A DNA stretch of 64,000 bases, taken from the NCBI GenBank assembly GCA_039619475.1, contig CM077115.1, positions 515,984,815-516,048,814 on the forward strand. Reading direction: 5' to 3'. The notes beneath the pieces are model-generated. The model saw only the letters and a list, made by a program, of their open reading frames with translations. It made no database searches and was not told the DNA's origin. The position numbers were made by a program, and so were the translations under genes. This DNA is from Icerya purchasi (lineage: Eukaryota > Arthropoda > Insecta > Hemiptera > Monophlebidae). Positions within the stretch are counted from its first letter, which is position 1; every line of letters starts with the position of its first letter. Below, one piece after another: positions 10,801 to 24,190 of this stretch.

Positions 10801-12519
10801 GATTTTTACAATATGAAACAAAAAAAATGTCCGTCCTCTTCCACTCTTTTAATACAAGTCTCGCTGGAAAATTACTGTCAAAAAAAAAAAGAAAAAGAAA
10901 AAGAATTTCTAACAGTTTTTGCCCATTATCCTCTTTTTTTTTAAAAATAATTTGTGGGTCCTACAAGACCAGAGCCCAGCTGTGGGTTCCCAACATAACT
11001 ATATCGTTTATTCATAAAAGTTTACATCCTCTTAAATCTAACTACATCTAATACTATATACAGTAAAAATTTTTAATAAGCCAGTATTGTAATACAATAT
11101 TTATGTAAGTACGAAGAAACTGACACTCTCTCAGCAACTACCTGAATCTCAAATTAATCCGAAAAATTATGCAAAATTCAATCCAGCAAGGTGTTACGTA
11201 CGGGCAACAGCCCAAAAGGAATAACCCAAAATTCCCAACACGGTGCGACAGCGAGCAACAAAACCAACATTTACTCTCAATTCTAAAGCTCATATATTCT
11301 TTACACCACGCAATCACCTATATCCTTATTTTATTCTTCCATCTATTCATATTCTCTTCTTCTTGGATATCAATTTGAAATGTATCAAACGAAAAACAAA
11401 AAAAAAAAAAAAAACAAAAAACAATTGGTCCATTTAATTGACGAACGCCAAAAAGTCGCTAATAATGTGTTCCAACTGAAATTCGATATCGACAGATTTT
11501 GTAAAAGTATAAATTGCAAAAGTGAAAATGATCATTAGGTAAAAAAAAAAAAAAAAAAAAAAGTGCCACTAGTCTGATAAGTTTTAACGTAAGCCGCGCC
11601 TTAACGGGGGCAAGTTTGGATATGGATAACAGAAGGACATTTTTTTTGGGAGGGGGAATTATATAATTACGTAATATCTTCTACGGTAGTCAGTAGATTT
11701 GAGAAATACCCCTTGTGTTTCATAAAGAAAATGAAATAGAGCGACCTTTATAGAAATTTTGAAAAATGTGTTTTTTAAAGAATACATAATTATTACAATT
11801 TTTAATTTAACTTTTGTTTTATTTTTAGTTATGAAAAAAATAAAACGAAATTATAAAATTCTAGCTAAAATAGGCTAGTTTAGAAATATGTAGTAAGAAA
11901 GATAGTATTTTTATTAGACACTTTATTTTTATTTTTGTTAGTAATCCGATCCGAATTCTCTTTGTTTGTGAGCAAGTTTAAATACATATATCTCATTTAA
12001 CTCTATTTTTAATTAAAATTTCCAAAATAAATAAAAAAGGGCAAAAAATCGATGATAGTTGCGTTTAAAACAGAATTAAAAAAGTAAAACATTAATAATT
12101 TTACTAGAAAACACTTTATAGCATAAATTAAGTTTCTCTGTTATAAAAAAATGTTTTCATAGAGGCTTTGGTTCTTTGGGGAGATGTCCTTTATTTCCCC
12201 TCCGTCGATCCGCCACTGTGGATAATATGTCTTACGGATGGGGATCATCACGCAAAATACCCTGCTCACGAAAAATGTGTTACCTTTATTTTTTTTTACA
12301 CTCTAGTGTAATTATTTTAGTCAAAATTTGTTATTGACATTTTACCGAAATGTGTCACGCTTTACATCCAAAAGACGAATTGACGCAATGTATACTTCTA
12401 TTTGCAAAAAGTACGAAGATGCTGGTTTTTATTTTACCTTTTTTTTTCCTTTTTTCTTTTTACTTTTGCTACATTTTCCGACTCATGATCATTTGGTTTC
12501 AGTCACTTTTGACCGTTAT
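10801..12519. other. AT-rich interval, no gene seen
   Basis: A-runs at about 11400-11414 and 11541-11561, and stretches such as A7-G-A5. Open frames are short and without motifs. Confidence 0.5.
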
Positions 12520-12985
12520 GACCTGCGAGCGCTCTCCACTGTTTCCGGTCTTGAGTTTGTTGCGACTTTACTCAATTGGCTCCAACAAACCGTCCGTTCA
12601 AACTCTACCCCTTTCTCTTGTTTTGCCGAGCGCTAATGTTTTCTCCAGATTTTCTCCTGCGCGTCTTACGATATGTCGAAAAAATTGATGGATCCCCGTC
12701 TTCCACATAATCTTTATATTCAATTCTTCCGGTTCGTCCACTTCAGCCCGTATTGAAAGATTGGTTCTTCTTTCCGTCGTCACGCTATAAGCAGCATTCG
12801 TCGTCAAATAGACATTTCAAACGCGTCGATGCAATGTTTGTCCACTGCTTTGATGGTCGTCCACGTTTCGGCCGCATACAAGAAAGTTTTTATTAGAGTT
12901 TCTTCCGCAAGTTTACAAACAGCTATTTGTTACAGGTTAAACTTTTCAGCTGTATCGCTGTGGCCTTACCTAAAGCCATTCTTCT
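12520..12985 (-). pseudogene. RTE-like RT C-terminal fragment
   Basis: Minus strand. From the high end: TWTTIKAVDK then IDAFEM (12870-12820), followed after stops by FFRHIVRRAGENLEK (about 12690-12640) and LGKTRERGR. This is the order of the RTE-type C-terminal region: E-W-T, then DAFEMW, then GHV.RR..D.LEK, then G+..G+R.RGR. Two in-frame stops separate the blocks, so it is dead. It lies close to, but on the opposite strand from, the RTE-like fragment at 13.5-14.1 kb. No tail or flanking repeat seen. Confidence 0.65.
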
Positions 12986-13534
12986 TTTTATCTCGGGCGA
13001 ACACCCACCGTCAGCAGTAATCAGCGATCCTAGACAGACGAAAGACTCTACTTTGTTCAAAACTTTTTCCGGAGATTGGTGTCGTTAAGGACGGACTTAC
13101 GTTCTATCACCATACATTTCATCAACTAACACGCCATGCCTTTCGCTAGCTTCTTTGACGCGTTTAATTAACTCCGTCTTTAGCGCCGTCGGCGTATTTT
13201 AAATTGGAGATCTTCCTGCCACCCGTCGAAATGCCACTGTTCAATTCGTGCATAGCTTTCCTCCCCATAATAGCTGACAATTTACACCTCTCCATATTTG
13301 CAAACGACACTTATTATAGTCTAGAACTTTTCTCGCAGATTTTTCATCCAAATGATACACTATGTAATTCTGCTAACAGATTTGTGAGACAACTAAGGTC
13401 TTTCTCCCCTTGGTGGTCAGTGGCAATCCTCAACTGCTATAAACAAATAAAATTGACTTAATCTTTGCATGACGGCTGATACTTGCATAGCACAGTTTTT
13501 AGTTGTTCAATGTGTATACTCGGAACAGATTTTT

Positions 13535-14105
13535 GAACAACCGGTTGCTAGAAGGAATTCGTGTAGATGGCGTACTTATTATTAATATTAGATTTGCCGA
13601 TGTTGCGAAGAGTTATTGCTAGTAGTTCTTCGGAATAATGCAGGATGTACACAGACGTGCAAATGTTTCGGAATCGAAATAAATTTTAATAAAACTAAAT
13701 ATACGAATATATCTAGGAAGAAACGGGGAGGGGATGAGGAAATTACAATAGAAAGAGAGAAGATAGAAAAAGATAGAAAAAGTTTCATCCTTCAAATGTT
13801 TAGCAAGTTGGATAACCGAGAAGGCAAGCTCGGACGCGGGGAAATTAAATGCAGAATAGGAGGTAGCACGAAACGAATTCCTGAAACTCAAACGCACAAT
13901 ATGTGCGGTCGTGATATTAACACAGAATTAAAACTACGTCTGACTAGATTCTATAGATATACTAGGTTATAGTAACATACGCAGCTGAGTACGCTCAAGC
14001 CAGATTGAAAAAGATTGGAACTTTCGAAAGGGCTCTTGAAGATCAACTGGATTCAAAAAATATGATGAGGTTCTATGACTTTTCCCTATATTAACGCCGC
14101 CATCT
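13535..14105 (+). pseudogene. RTE-like RT fragment (palm/thumb)
   Basis: Starts in the palm with EGIRVDGVL and then RFADVA (13590-13610), a damaged FADD box that has lost one Asp. After a frame change it continues in an open frame (13660-13972): GIEINFNKTKYTNISRK, the GL.IN..KTK box, then EIKCRIGG and ELKLRLTRFY, which match the RTE thumb. A later frame has ERALED and MMRFYD. Stops lie just after the FADD box and after 13972. Because Asp is missing from the catalytic pair and the frame is broken, no activity is expected. Both ends are truncated. Confidence 0.7.
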
Positions 14106-15639
14106 AATAAGAAAGCTATCTCACATGGTTTGTTTTTTTTTTTTTTTTTTTATTCACTATCACCTTAATTGCCATCATTATAAAAAAAGCTCCTGATTGT
14201 TTAGATTTTAACCCTTTTTTTTTTCTTTTTCGACATTAAAAATCAGAAAAAAAGAAAACTTAACTTTAGCCCCTAAATAAATACAGGCAATCACCACGTT
14301 TGCATAGTCGAATCCGATAAGATATATTTAGTGGAGATTTCATTCATCGATAATATTTCGGGGCTAATAGAAAAACATTACGTGACAAGAGTGTAAACCA
14401 TATATTGTCAGACAGGTGTGTGTGGCTTTGAAAGTTATCCACAGTTTGGGTGATTACCGTAGTCATAGGTTTTATTTACAGTAGACGTTTTGGTTGAACA
14501 ACAGTCGCTGTTCTATCGTTACGCATAATTTGCTTGCTCGTTTCATAAGGGATGCACCCTAGAAACCACAAGATAGCACGATATCCATTTTTTTTTTTTT
14601 TTTTTCCCGGATATAAAACATTAACATATATATTTTATCATCCGAAAGCTAACCGACTACCCTTATCGCCCGTTTCAAAAGTCCGCAAGGTGCGTATGTG
14701 TGCTAGTAATGTAACCGGCCAACCTCCGATTCATGGTAATACTTAATTATTTTTAAATCGGCTGCTGCTGTACTTTACAAGTTGTCGGTGCGTTGAGGTG
14801 TGGATCTGCTATTGATCAGATATCGTCTCGAAAAAGAAAAAGGGAGTAGTGATGATACGTCAGTGAGCATAGGGGGATACGCACTGAAATGGGAAATTTA
14901 CTTGTTAAGAAATTATAAATCAAAATGAAGTAATTTCATCATTAAAATCTGTCCTATTTTTGAAGTCGAAATACTTCGTATTATACACGAGGGACATTTT
15001 AATTAAAAATAAAATAGAACGGGGTAGATGTGTAACAGAAATCATTTCCAAAAACTCTATACGGATTTAAAAATAACCCAACTGCTGGAGACTGCTTGCG
15101 TATCTTTGCAGATATCTACGAACTAAAGGTAAAAAACTACCTGCACACACAATGTTGATATGAAGGTAGCTATTTTCATAATACGACATTTTATGTGAAA
15201 ATACGAATAGTAGCGAAAGAAAATAAAACAGAATTAAACCGAGGCAAAAAATAAAGCAAAGAATTAAGGATCTGTATTGTTATGTACACGTATTTTCCGG
15301 GCAAAGTAAAATTTCAAAAAACGTCAAAAATACATATAGTGCCGTAGTTTATCATTAGAAACTGCTACATATATAACGAATAAAGCAATAATCCTATAGC
15401 GCAATTAAAATTAAACGTGTCGAGAAGGGCAAAGAACATCAATGGGAGCCCATATTTAATAGTTACTTGCAAGCACGATGTTAATTTATTACAGATTAAA
15501 TATTTATAGGGTATTCGAAACAAAAAACTTACACATAATCGACACAAAAAAAAACGGCAGATGATTCTTCACATTATTCCAGCGTAAAAATTACACATAG
15601 TCATTACTCATCGGATCTCGCCATGAAGCATTCTCTGGA
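14106..15639. other. AT-rich interval, no gene seen
   Basis: T-runs at about 14135-14151 and 14589-14605. No gene, tRNA or terminal repeat recognised. Confidence 0.5.
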
Positions 15640-15990
15640 CTCGCAAATGACTCATGCCTTTAAAGACGGAGGATACAAATACTTTTCAAAGGGGCAGGAA
15701 TAATCGAAAGAGAAGAAAATGCGAGAATATAAGCAGCACCGATAAGGGAAGTAGGGGGGTCTAAAGTATTTTAATAGATAAGAATAAAAGGGCGATTGTT
15801 CTCAACACATTCGAATAAAATGTGACATCAGAGTCACAAAGGAAGTAATTAGAAGGGGCTGAAAAAAGAACAAAATGGAGTAGATGCAGATGAAAACCGA
15901 GAAAATTGTTGAAGGGAAGGCGACAAATAGCGGAGATTATAGAGCGTTTAAGAGAAGGCAAGTATCTAAAAAATCACGAATGGCGTTCAA
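15640..15990 (-). pseudogene. Possible degenerate family A 3' region
   Basis: Minus frame gives LCDSDVTFYSNVLRT (about 15840-15795), which resembles the CDADHICF knuckle of family A, preceded by a Leu/Phe/His-rich stretch. The 10.4-10.8 kb copy shares the phrase F-x-N-VLRT in its vicinity. No tail or duplication seen. The evidence is a single short similarity. Confidence 0.3.
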
Positions 15991-17834
15991 GAGATGGTTG
16001 ATTAGAGAGATCAAAGAAGGCATAATTAGATTAGTATACATCAATTGAATTCGTTGCGTTTTCGATTGTGAATGTAATTAACTATTCCAAGACTGAACAA
16101 CGACCAAAGAACGTAAATTGAGAGTCAAAGAAATATGAAAAATATTAATATCCTAGCAAAAATTGTTTGTGTTTTTTTGTTTTTTTTTGTCCTTTTTTTA
16201 GACTCGTCAACTAGAAGTTACAGCTGCCGAAAATACGAAAAATAGCGGTCGTAATATAATTTTAAAGTTCAAGTAGGAACTCAACTGAATGCATCCCTTA
16301 AATTATCGAATTCGCCGGACAATATGATAACGTCGAGCTACCGGCAGAAACGTCATTGCAGATAACACTAGATATGTACTAAAAAAAATAACATTCAAGC
16401 AAAAAAAAAAAAAGTGCATTTTACTGATTTTAGTAATTTTTTTCACTGTTACTTCCTTTTGAATTAATCAATATGGTTAATTTGGCTCTAAGCGACTTTT
16501 TTACTGAATATTACGCCATATTCGCATATCACGATGTCCGTCTAAGTTCGTTTTACAGCTAGACCCCCCAATTTTTTTATCAGGTCCTGAAATATCTCTT
16601 ATATTTCTCGATTTCATATGTCAGTAATATTTTAGCTTGTGTCTGCTTCTTTCGCGCCATACTTATCTTACTGGCACGCACTCTACCTTAAAAAGTATTT
16701 TCAGTATTCGGAGATTTAGCGGATGTATAAAGCAGTTTTTACGACAGAATATTCTAAAAACTGACCCTCCCTCATATAATGATGGCAATATACAAAGAGT
16801 CTCTCCCCCCCCCCCCTCCCCACAATTAGATAAGAGTAAAACCAAGAACCGGAAAAGTATTATTTTGTTAGGCACTCATTTTGCGGCTTAAATACTAAAA
16901 CAAATATGATCGGATAGCATTGGAATGTATTTGTGAAAAATTAAATGATTAATACTGTTGCGCAACTTAAACGGAATCAAGGGCTGATTGCAACAGGAAA
17001 CTGTGTATCGCGGGTAAACTTAAATAAACAATTTCAGCTTTGCGGTTGACCGCTAGAATATTATGGCACAGCATTTAAGCTAGTGGTGCGAATTAATCAA
17101 ATCCAAGGGGCGGGAATATATTTTAACTAGTAACGGTAGAAAATTTGATTAAAATTGTTAAGGTATAATGTTTTTACGAATATACTTGATTATGGCAAGG
17201 GACTTTATATTTGCGTTTAAGAACGGATGGCATTGTCTACCGCCAGAAATATTGAAAAGATATAACGATTTTTATACTTGTGCTAAGCTAAACTATAAGA
17301 AGCATACGGTCTGGTTTTTGCAGAATATATATATATATATATATATATAGCTATAATGACGCTAAATCAGGATAATAAATATTGTATTACCCGCGTGTGA
17401 TAGAGCGCAGATGCAGTTTCCGATCTAACGGATAAGCGTTGCATAAAAATTAATAAAATAAACTTCTAAGATAGTAAGCCCCGATTTCTGTGAAGAATAT
17501 ATTAAAAAGCAAAGTGAGTCGCATATCCTTGGCAGTTTATTAGGGACTACGGAATCAACGCTTTCATAATGCACTTAAGGGTATAATGGATCTGCAAAGA
17601 AGTTTCTCTTTTCTTGGAGCGTGGCTTTACGGATCCTCAGATTTCTCCGATGTAATCAATATATCCGATTTCAAATTAGCAGTATAGTTTGGAATGACGC
17701 TCGCGTTACCGGAAGAACTATACGAATGTTTGTGTAACACCTGACGAATGTTCATGATTCACCTGTAAATCAAAAGTCCGCAGAGTTTTAGATTAGTTAT
17801 TTCAACCGGAAGACCCCAACCACCCCTTATTGAT
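15991..17834. other. AT-rich interval, no gene seen
   Basis: Contains a C-run at about 16806-16816 and (AT)11 at about 17326-17348. No gene recognised. Confidence 0.5.
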
Positions 17835-19710
17835 TTCGAAGAACAACCTATACTTGGTGCCTCACACTCCTTTACGGATTTTAACGATGGACGTGTGCAC
17901 TCCAATTTTAATTACTGCTTCCAGTTCTTTGTATAGTTGTGCTACAATTCGTCTGCCTCTCCGGTCTAAATTAACCATTACCGGCATTAAAATAGACCAA
18001 TCGACTTTATCGAAGCTTTTTCCAGATCGATAAAAGCTATATAAGTGTTCCTATTCATATTTAGTCTCCTTTCCATCAACGTCTTTAAAGCTAGTATGGC
18101 TTCTTTTGTCCCAATTCCAAACCTGAATTGGTCGGCTTCAAGGTTTCCTTCTATTTTCTTCTTTATTCTATTTTTTTTTACGATAGTTAACAATATTTTC
18201 GATTCACATGACTAAGTAGAGTTATTGTGTTCTATAATTACAGCATTCTGTAGTATTTCATTTTTTCGAATGAATACTATTTTATTACGAGTTAGTCGTC
18301 CTTCTTGGTATATTTAACCATTTTGAATAAAAGATGTTTACTTTCTTCTCCAGCACATTTCCACAATTCTGCTGATATTTCATCTAATCCGGTTGCTTTA
18401 TTTAAATTTATAATTTTAATTTGCTCGGATGAATTCACTTATCGTAATATCTGGACCTATTTTCTCTTACAATCTGTGATTTTCCTATCTCTATATCATT
18501 CTTCGTATAAGTCTTCTAAGTATTTTCCTCATCTATTAACAATATTCCTGCTTTGTTTTTGATTAGTGTGCTTCTTGTTTTTGGTGTTTGTGATAGTTCG
18601 AAACACTTTTCTAGTATTATGTGTGGCCATATTTTTTTCTCTAAATCTTTGCAAACTTCTTCCATTCATTTTTCTTTTGCTTCTCTACATTTTTGCGTAA
18701 TTTTATTTTTTATTACTCTGTATCCTGTTTCATCTTTCTTCCTTAGTTCATTTCTTTGTTTTATTAATTCTGTAATCTCACTTGTCATCCACGGTGTTCT
18801 CGGAGATAGTTTTAAGTATCCAATTGTGTCTTGTGCTGTTTTCTTGATGTTATCTTTCATTTTTTCCCATGTTGCGTTAGTCTTCATTCTCTTGGTTTTT
18901 ATATTGTCAGTTCCATTTTCATATCTGGCCTTAACATCATTTATTTTCAGTTTCTCAAAATTCCATATCTTTCGTATTGACTGTTTTTTAAGATTCGGCT
19001 TTTCATCATTACTAATTTGTGATCGCTGTCTATTTCTGCTCCTGGAAAGCTGCGGCTACTTTTTTTTTGTAGCGAGATTTTACTCTAATATATAATCTAT
19101 TTCGTAACGTGCTCTATCTCCCGGAGCTATTCAAGTGTACTTTCTTCTATCTGGTACCTCAAAAAGGCTGGTAGTGATTACAAGATTATTTTGTTTACGA
19201 AAACTTATCGTTCCTCTGTTATTTCTTACTGCAAGTCCGTGTTTTTCCCGTTGTGTTATTATCAACTTTATTTCCGACAACCGCATTAAAATCTCCCGTG
19301 ACAATTACATTTTCCATCAGCTCTTCTAATTTGTCATTTTCATTTGTGCTATTTCTTCATCATCATTGCTTGTTGTTGGAAAGTATACTTGTGTATGATG
19401 ATTATGTTTACTAGGGTTGCTTTTATCTTAATGAAGAGTATTCCATCATTTATGTGATAGGAATATTATACACATGTTTCCCATTTTTTATTCATTACTA
19501 TTGCCACTCCATTTTGTTTTTCTCCGCTATTTATAATCCTAAAATCATCGCTCCAGAAATCGGTATTATCTCGTTTCACATATTCTAAGGATGTCTAGAT
19601 TCTTTAATTTGATTTGTTGTTTTAATTCCTCAAATCTTCCAGGTTTAATGATCTCAAGTTTCATGTACTTATTCCAGTGTGATTTTTACCTATCACCATC
19701 TTCTTCACAT
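17835..19710 (-). pseudogene. RTE-like retrotransposon, endonuclease to mid-RT, degenerate
   Basis: The longest RTE-like copy. On the minus strand, in order: an AP-endonuclease start (about 19700-19600; STWN..SL-like, then CETR), GDFNAVVGNK near 19290, RKYTWIAPGDRARYEIDYIL near 19130-19080, a linker with PRTPWMTSEITELIKQRNEL (18800-18745) and REAKEK. The RT start follows with FGIGTKEAILALKTL (about 18120-18080), AFIDLEKA (18035-18010), VDW and a damaged G-V-R-x-G box near 17865. It stops there, so the YADD box, thumb and 3' UTR are missing. Several stops and frameshifts. The GDFN and IDYIL endonuclease motifs and the RT boxes are readable, so the family call is good. The element is inactive and 3'-deleted. 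Confidence 0.75.
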
Positions 19711-20420
19711 TAGTTCCGTTCTTTTCTCGAGTTTTTTCCATACTAGATGTAATTCTTCGTACCTTATTTCCATGTTTTTTTTTCTCTGTTATCGAACGAT
19801 GACCTCCTGGGGATTGGTATCTTTCAATTCTTTCGCGTGTTTGTCCTCGCCTGCAGAGTGCTGTGCTGACAAGGGCCCATGAGGACTCAAGTCAACCTGC
19901 ATTGCTACAATAGCCTGACACGCTATCAGTCTGTCCCATAGGTGCAGCATTTATATTATTTTTTTGACACACGCTATAATTATCGAGAAAGAGAACAGTG
20001 GTGGTTTTGCCTTCCACTGGATTTTCTGTCAGGGTTTACTCCTTTAGCCGAAAGGACCCGGTTTTAAGGCGCCGGATACTCGCCTGCTCGCTCTAGATTG
20101 GCATTCACCAATCCGACTGAGGATGTCACGAGCGAGTTGCTGATAGTCTGCTGTTATTAATACAGTAGAAAGCTTAACGGTGTTTATTGAAATCGGCAAA
20201 TATCCTCCGTTTTCCTATCAGCGATGTATTGCGAGTTTAGCTTTTCTAATCAGCGGCAAGCCCGCCGAATAGGAAATTCCTACATGCGAGGTACGGAACT
20301 CGCTTGGTTGTTGTTTCGTTTTTCCGCTGGTGGAGCTGGCACCATATGACGGTCGAGTAACAACTCTATTGACTAGAGAAGGTAACTCTAGTTACAACAA
20401 CCTCTGCCTCGCAGGGCACA
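19711..20420 (-). other. Probable 5' leader of the RTE-like element
   Basis: Directly upstream (minus sense) of the endonuclease. GC is higher, with palindromic pieces such as CTCGCTCTAGATTGGC near 20090. From memory I associate the plus-strand text around 20009-20060 (GTGGT...GCCTTCCACTGGATT, then GTTTACTCC) with leaders of insect RTE-like elements. A related phrase occurs in the insertion at 60.9 kb. The 5' limit is a guess. Confidence 0.4.
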
Positions 20421-21328
20421 TGCATACATATGTATAATGAAAAAAAAAAAAAAAATCCTAAAAACGACACAGTTTAATAACTCGTAGAAAAGAAATAATT
20501 ATAACGAACGGGTAACGTAATACGAATGGAAGACAACATATTGCGAGAAAAAAAAACGATGTTATACGGCGGCATCCCAACATGGGAGATCTGAAAATTA
20601 TGTACAACGATTCTCATTTGCAGCAACACTGAAGTGAATTAACGTAAAACCTAAGAAGAACCATTGGGAAAAATCAGTCCTTGGTAGGATCGATATCTTC
20701 AAAAAGAGGACAATACAAGACCGTAACGACAGCTGCTTCAACGCCATTTGTGCGATTTGGCCACATTGGCAGCATCGCATAGAAGATACAACGTAAAAAA
20801 TTAAATAGTACGTGGATACAAGTGTATTTGTAGACGACGATAGAAACTTTTTTAATTCAAATTTCGTTGATTACAGAGACTTTGTATAGAGTCGTGTAAT
20901 CATTTTATTGCGGCTAATGTCCCGTAGGCACTGAAGCCGCATCGGTAATTTACCGAGATCGCAATGATGATAGTATTGTGGTTCTGTTCCATATAAAACG
21001 GGATCTTCCCCTAAGACACCGGCAACAAAAATCACGTACACTGCTACCACGACCGGGGATGCATAGAATTGAGAGTCGGCTTCCTTTGTTTTGTGTGTAG
21101 TGGTTGCAATATATGGTGCATGCCGTTGTTACAAAGGTCCTCATTATTAATGAGTGTTGACAATTTCTCGAATTAAAATTAGTTTACGAATTTGAATTTT
21201 TATTTTACATTCAGTTGCGTCGATCAAATTTTTCTTACACGGTCGTATTACGGAGCGTATCATTACGTATTTGCATGCGTATATATATATATTAATTACA
21301 ACGTAATTCTTAGGCTACCCCCCATTCG
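20421..21328. other. Interval without recognised gene
   Basis: Short open frames only (60-66 codons). Starts with an A-run at 20440-20454. No motif, tRNA or repeat recognised. Confidence 0.4.
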
Positions 21329-21520
21329 AAAAAATGTCCCAAAAAATGTCCCAAAAAATGTCCCAGAAAAATGTCCCAGAAAAATGTCCCAGAAAAATGT
21401 CCCAATTTTATGTAACGTTTGTTATATTTTGTAGGATTTTTGTTATTGTTATTTAAAAAATGTCACAATTTTATGTAATGAAATATGTAACGAAAAAATG
21501 TCTTAATTTTATGTAACGGA
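21329..21520 (+). repeat. Minisatellite of AAAAATGTCCCA-type units
   Basis: Five to six head-to-tail units of 12-14 bp (AAAAAATGTCCC / AGAAAAATGTCCC) fill 21329-21405. Longer diverged units (AAAAAATGTC.. followed by AATTTTATGTAACG) continue to about 21520. The plus frame reads as Lys-Asn-Val-Pro repeats purely because of the unit. Confidence 0.85.
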
Positions 21521-21658
21521 AGATAAATGTTAGAATAGGATTTTTGTGGTTATGTTATTTTTTGTGTGTGTTGATGCCAGTAAGAATTACGTTGTAAATT
21601 TTGTTCATTTTATGCAAAGTATAGAAGAGAAAGAGACAGAAATGAAAGCAAGACGGGT

Positions 21659-21693
21659 CAAGGGGCATAGCCCCTTGCGAGGCCGAAGTGGCC
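21659..21693 (+). other. Two adjacent GC-rich hairpins
   Basis: CAAGGGGC-ATA-GCCCCTTG is a perfect 8-bp stem with a 3-nt loop (21659-21677). It is followed at once by GGCC-GAAGT-GGCC (21681-21693). They stand out in DNA that is otherwise very AT-rich, just downstream of the minisatellite and directly before an (AT)n run. Function unknown. Confidence 0.8.
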
Positions 21694-21729
21694 GAGTTAT
21701 ATATATATATATATATATTTATACTTAAA

Positions 21730-22990
21730 TAACGCTAGGTTTACACTGATATTACGATTTATGGAATAATTAAAGATTAAAGATAGTTTGTAATTTTTCT
21801 ATTTTTTTATTATTATTATTTTTTTTTGATAAACGTTAATAAGAGTATCAGACACTCACCAAACGGGCATATTTGTTCTGTGAGACCCACAAGTTATTTA
21901 TAAAAAAAAAAAAGAAGAGGTAGAATAATTTAAAATGTACACACATGTTTGTTAATATTTTGTAAAATTAAATAAATAAATACCTTAATAACAAACAAAA
22001 CGGTTTAATACTAATTTTGTTTATTAAAGAATTTATTTATTTTATTCTATAGAATGTTTTCGTTAGAGTCTGCAGACTGTTGCGCCCGGATTAATTTGAA
22101 AAAAAAATTTTAATTAAAATAAAAAAAGAAAAGATAGGGTTCTGAAGAGTAAGAAACAAAAAAAGTTTCTTAGTAATGTATAGAGAGTACGATAAAACTA
22201 CTTATAATTTTGAAAAAAATTAACAGATTAAAATTTTTACACAGTTATATATATATTTCGAATTTAAAATAGATTGACCGGTGGTATAAAGAACGCAACT
22301 TACACATATTTATAAACAAATTGTGAAACTTTAATTATTTGCTAAATGTATATAAAAAAAAAAATTGGACATGATTCGAAGTGTCCGTAGTAATCGCGGT
22401 AAATATGATTACAGCTTTAACAACGAATACACATATAAAAAACGATTGTAACGATGACTTGTCGATATGTTAAAATTTAATTATGGATTTTCTAAGCAAA
22501 GGGTTGTGATTATTGTTCAAAATGAGATTTACTATTATTGAATTATTTTTAAATTTTAGTAACGCACTTCTGCGTAGTTTAATCAATTTTTATCAGTTAC
22601 GATGTAGAAATTTTTGACATTCGAATGATGTAAAAATTTGTTATTTCATCATTTAAATAAAATTGTAAAATAATTAAAGAAAATGAATCGAAAATGAAAA
22701 ACAAAAAATCGAATTTAATATTATTGTAAGCGCCTTTTCAGATAAAAAGGAGCTTTACTATAGGTGAGTGCAGATTTTTCGAAAATATGCACGAGCTGAT
22801 TTTGCTGCAGTCGAACGATGTTGTATAGCGGGAACGGCATTTCCACGTAGAATTTCAATGAAAACCGCGCTTATAGGTGCGTGCCTGTAATACAGTTTCA
22901 CGACAATTACCGCGCAGAACTTTCGAATGGAAAGAAAAAAAAAAAAAAACATAGCACAAGATCGCTAAAATTATTTTACAGATTCAGTAA
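21730..22990. other. AT-rich interval, no gene seen
   Basis: Homopolymer A/T runs and weak AAT repeats. No gene recognised. Confidence 0.5.
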
Positions 22991-24190
22991 GGATGGCCGC
23001 TCATTGTAAGCAGTATGGAATAGAAGACGTTTTTCCAGAATTATTATTACAAAAAACAGCAAAAAAAATAATACGAAGAATAATACGAAGAAAAAAAGAA
23101 TAAAAAGAATAAAAAGAAAATGAAATAAACTCTCCGGTCGCCTGTATAAAATGTAGAGAAGGTTGCGCTACCACCGCTGAAACATATGCTTGTCCAGCGA
23201 CTGGAACAGAACACGACAAACCACCAATTAAAGGCACACGTAAGGCACTCACTGGAACTACGCTTCTTCCTGTCATTAAAACGAATTTCTTAGCATACTC
23301 CTCGACGACGACTACGACCACGACCACCACGACAGCGATACTACTCGGCAGTGTGCAGTACGAAGAAGAAAGGTAACGAGAATAACAAGAACACGAATAG
23401 AACGAATAATAACAAGAAGAAGACGGGAAATATCGGAAGCGCGGGAGGACGCTCTGTTATAAATTATAAGGCGATGATTATAAGGTAGAGAGATGGCAGC
23501 GGTGGCCGGGGCCGATATGATTAGGCCGTTGAAGAAACGCTATTTCTCCACACTATTTGTTAACTGTGGCCGCAGACAGCTGCTGCTCTCGCATAACCTA
23601 GATATTGTGAAAACGGACTAGAAATTTATTTGATCAAATCACTACTGGCTCGCGCCGCTCCCCGCCGACAATTTTTCCGCTCCCGATGACATAAGCCGCT
23701 CTCCGACAGAGGAGCACATGTGTGCTGTTTACCTAAAACGGCGGCAACGCGCGGTCCGCTGTTCGTTCTGCAAGAATTCCCGCACTTCTGATAATTTCCG
23801 AAAAAACGGATAATAAAACTGAGCGCGCGATGATAATGACGACAATAAAAACTGAGTGCGCGGTGATAATGATCGTGTACGTTGCAGACTCTAATTACGG
23901 AGCGAGAGAGAGCGACAGCGAGAGGGGTTTTCTTGCGAGAGCTGGAAAGGCCGAAGCGACGCTGGCAAGGTACGAAACGGGCGCACAGGTACACTTTAGT
24001 TAATAATCACATGTTCCACTTTCTTCATCGGGAAAATATCATTAGCCTCAGACGAGCCGGCCAGTCCGATGAAACACATATTCTTTTTTCCACTTACTGC
24101 CGGGCACGTGCCAGCAGCGAACCACCCCACCGGTGGCGGTCTTAGACGCGTCCTGTAGAATGATGCTGGGGAAGGGCTATGCGGTCGAAC
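22991..24190. promoter_or_regulatory. CpG-rich island with weak exon-like frames
   Basis: GC rises from about 23.15 kb, with GAGA-type purine runs at 23900-23925. A 36-codon frame starts at 22993 (MAAHCKQYGIEDVF...). A second plus frame without a start codon runs from about 23105 to 23373; it has a Cys-containing start (CIKCREGC, CPATG) and then a Thr run from an ACG repeat, and ends next to AAG|GTAACG, which could be a splice donor. None resembles a known family. A host promoter/5' exon is possible, as is plain GC-rich intergenic DNA. Confidence 0.3.
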
